Below, piece by piece: positions 5,311-6,494 of a stretch of 6,494 nt of DNA. The stretch comes from CAVZKK01 sp964573475. Its GTDB lineage: Archaea; Thermoproteota; Bathyarchaeia; Bathyarchaeales; Bathycorpusculaceae. The notes under the pieces were generated by a model that saw only the letters and a program-made list of their open reading frames with translations, did not search any database and was not told the origin of the DNA. The stretch is taken from positions 1 through 6,494 of the forward strand of contig CAZNJT010000078.1 in NCBI GenBank assembly GCA_964573475.1, given 5' to 3'. A program made the translations under genes and the position numbers. The first letter of the stretch is position 1, and every line of letters begins with the position of its first letter.

Positions 5311-5988
5311 ATGAAGTTCAGCGGCATCCAAAAAACAAGCCTAATAGACTATCCAAACAGAATAGCTTCTGTACTTTTTACGCCTGGCTGCAATCTGCGC
5401 TGTCCATTCTGCCACAACTGGAAAATAGTCTTAGATCCTAAACCGCCGTTTCTGCAGGAGGAAGCTGCACTCAAGATTCTTGAAAGTCGCAAAAAATACG
5501 TTGATTCTGTTGTCGTGACAGGTGGAGAGCCAACTATGCACAAGGAGATTCCAAAGTTTTTGAGAAAGCTGAAGGAGAAGGATTTTCGGGTTAAGCTTGA
5601 CACTAACGGGTTTTATCCTCAAGTCTTAGAGGAGTGCTTGCCATACGTGGATTATGTGGCGTTGGACGTGAAAACTTCTTTGGATAAGTATGCACGTTTA
5701 GGAGCAAAAGACACAGCCCCGCTCTTGCATGCGATTGAAATGTTGAAGACTGGAAAAGTGGATTACGAATTTAGAACAACAGTTGTTCCTAGCTTTGTTG
5801 ATGTCGAGGATATACCCCGAATAGGCGAACTTGTTAAAGGCACAAAAACCTTCGCCTTCCAACAATTCATACCAGAAGACACACTAGACAAAAGCTTAAA
5901 AACACTTAAACCATACTTGCCGGAAAATATCGAAAAATTCGCCGATACCATGAAAAAATACATCGACAAGATAATAATTCGCATTTGA
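5311..5988 (+). CDS. nrdG: Radical-SAM activating enzyme of anaerobic ribonucleotide reductase (NrdG)
   Basis: A 225-residue radical S-adenosylmethionine protein. C27, C31 and C34 in CNLRCPFC form the CxxxCxxC motif that binds the [4Fe-4S] cluster, GGEP at 71-74 contacts SAM, and DTNG at 97-100 and FRTTVVP at 154-160 are further family signatures. The start MKFSGIQKTSLIDYP is the usual N-terminus of the longer, archaeal/Thermotoga-like activase. It cleaves SAM to a 5'-deoxyadenosyl radical that makes the glycyl radical on NrdD (expected at G672). I chose ATG 5311: the frame is open back to an ATG at 5209, but that extension would overlap the conserved NrdD C-terminus and has no family match. 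Only a weak AAGTGA (5299-5304) precedes 5311, so translation probably depends on coupling with nrdD, which ends 11 bases earlier. Other radical-SAM activases look similar, but adjacency to nrdD decides the name. Confidence 0.93.
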   Translation: MKFSGIQKTSLIDYPNRIASVLFTPGCNLRCPFCHNWKIVLDPKPPFLQEEAALKILESRKKYVDSVVVTGGEPTMHKEIPKFLRKLKEKDFRVKLDTNGFYPQVLEECLPYVDYVALDVKTSLDKYARLGAKDTAPLLHAIEMLKTGKVDYEFRTTVVPSFVDVEDIPRIGELVKGTKTFAFQQFIPEDTLDKSLKTLKPYLPENIEKFADTMKKYIDKIIIRI

Positions 5989-5996
5989 AATTTGAG

Positions 5997-6494
5997 TTAT
6001 TTCTCTTTGATAATGTATCTCATAATCGGTCGCCTCTCAGAACGACGAGCAATCTCCACAAACCCAGCCTTCCGAAATGCAGAAGCTAAACCCGTATAGG
6101 CAAATGCATCGGGGATTTTATCCTCTTTAGGTTCCACAGGATACCCTTCGACTATTTTGCCGCCTTGCTTTCGGACATACTCTATGGCAGCTGTTAACAG
6201 TTTTCCGGTTATCCCTCTGCCTCTGAATGGTTTGGCAACAAAGAAGCAAACAATCGACCAAACAGGTTTGTCGTCAACTCGCTTTAGCGTTCGAGACCGT
6301 TCCAAAGTTGGATAGGCTTCTCTCGGAGCAACTGAGCACCACGCAACCACTTGATTGTTGGCGTAAGCAAGTATCCCCGGAACCACGCCGGAATCCACTA
6401 TTCTTTTAATGGCTTTTCTATTTCCCTCTCTTTTCTGAAGCTCGAATTCGGAGCGTTTCAGTCTCCACCACATACACCAGCAGCCTCCACATGC
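5997..6494 (-). CDS. GNAT-family N-acetyltransferase, 5' partial
   Basis: The frame runs from the right edge to the TAA at 5997-5999 and encodes at least 165 residues. An ATG at 6471-6473 would give 158, but the seven codons before it read ACGGCWC. I recall the joined CWCMWWRLKRSEFE as an internal signature of this GNAT group, so the real start lies outside the window. Counting from that Met, the acetyl-CoA binding core is VWSIVCFFVAKPFRGRGITG (71-90), where RGRGITG is the Q/RxxGxG/A pyrophosphate loop. It is followed by the helix KLLTAAIEYVRKQG and the strand KIVEGYPV. TGLASAFRKAGFVEIARRS (127-145) is the usual C-terminal GNAT end. It should transfer an acetyl group from acetyl-CoA to an amine, substrate unknown. 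It converges on nrdG with 8 bases between stops. Confidence 0.85.
   Translation of the reverse strand, partial: ACGGCWCMWWRLKRSEFELQKREGNRKAIKRIVDSGVVPGILAYANNQVVAWCSVAPREAYPTLERSRTLKRVDDKPVWSIVCFFVAKPFRGRGITGKLLTAAIEYVRKQGGKIVEGYPVEPKEDKIPDAFAYTGLASAFRKAGFVEIARRSERRPIMRYIIKEK

Noticed and set aside
5986..5999. Bidirectional terminator between nrdG and the acetyltransferase gene
   Set aside because: The 8-base gap has no hairpin; only AT-rich flanks are present, too weak to call.

Overview
The window most likely comes from an archaeon, perhaps a Bathyarchaeia-like member of the Thermoproteota. The support is TATA-like boxes (TTTAAATA at 1943-1950, CTATATAC at 2656-2663), GAGGTGA Shine-Dalgarno sites, the absence of a convincing bacterial -35/-10 pair in front of nrdR, and the look of the anaerobic ribonucleotide reductase genes. 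The archaeal assignment is an inference (about 75%); the genus-level guess is weak. Base composition is moderately AT-rich and the intergenic stretches are clearly more AT-rich than the genes.

Left part (1-1727): the 3' part of an unrecognised gene whose frame is open to the left edge, then a 12-helix major facilitator superfamily transporter on the same strand after a 49-base gap.

Middle (1728-2729): two long AT-rich intergenic stretches flank an 88-residue protein with two predicted membrane helices, unrecognised, with its own promoter-like TATA box. These stretches hold most of the unexplained structure: short hairpins, a 9-base direct repeat 32 bases apart, two mutually exclusive hairpins at the end of the small gene, and a cluster of five CGTA motifs in front of nrdR.

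Right part (2730-5988): the core of the window, a tight operon nrdR-nrdD-nrdG. nrdR encodes the zinc-ribbon/ATP-cone repressor of ribonucleotide reductase genes, nrdD the oxygen-sensitive glycyl-radical (class III) ribonucleotide reductase, and nrdG its radical-SAM activase. nrdR and nrdD overlap by ATGA and nrdG follows after 11 bases. A good match to the bacterial NrdR-box consensus (13 of 16 positions) lies at 2666-2681, just downstream of the likely TATA box, with a weaker candidate 32 bases further on. The operon therefore probably represses itself when dATP is plentiful: NrdR senses nucleotide, NrdG installs the radical on NrdD, and NrdD makes deoxyribonucleoside triphosphates for DNA synthesis without oxygen. 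The NrdD active-site sequence resembles the thioredoxin-type rather than the formate-type enzymes, but no redoxin gene lies in the window.

Right edge (5997-6494, minus strand): a GNAT-family acetyltransferase converges on nrdG with only 8 bases between them. Its reading frame continues past the right edge. No CRISPR array, insertion sequence, rRNA or tRNA was seen. I found no clear novel multi-gene system; the most interesting item is the regulatory architecture in front of nrdR.
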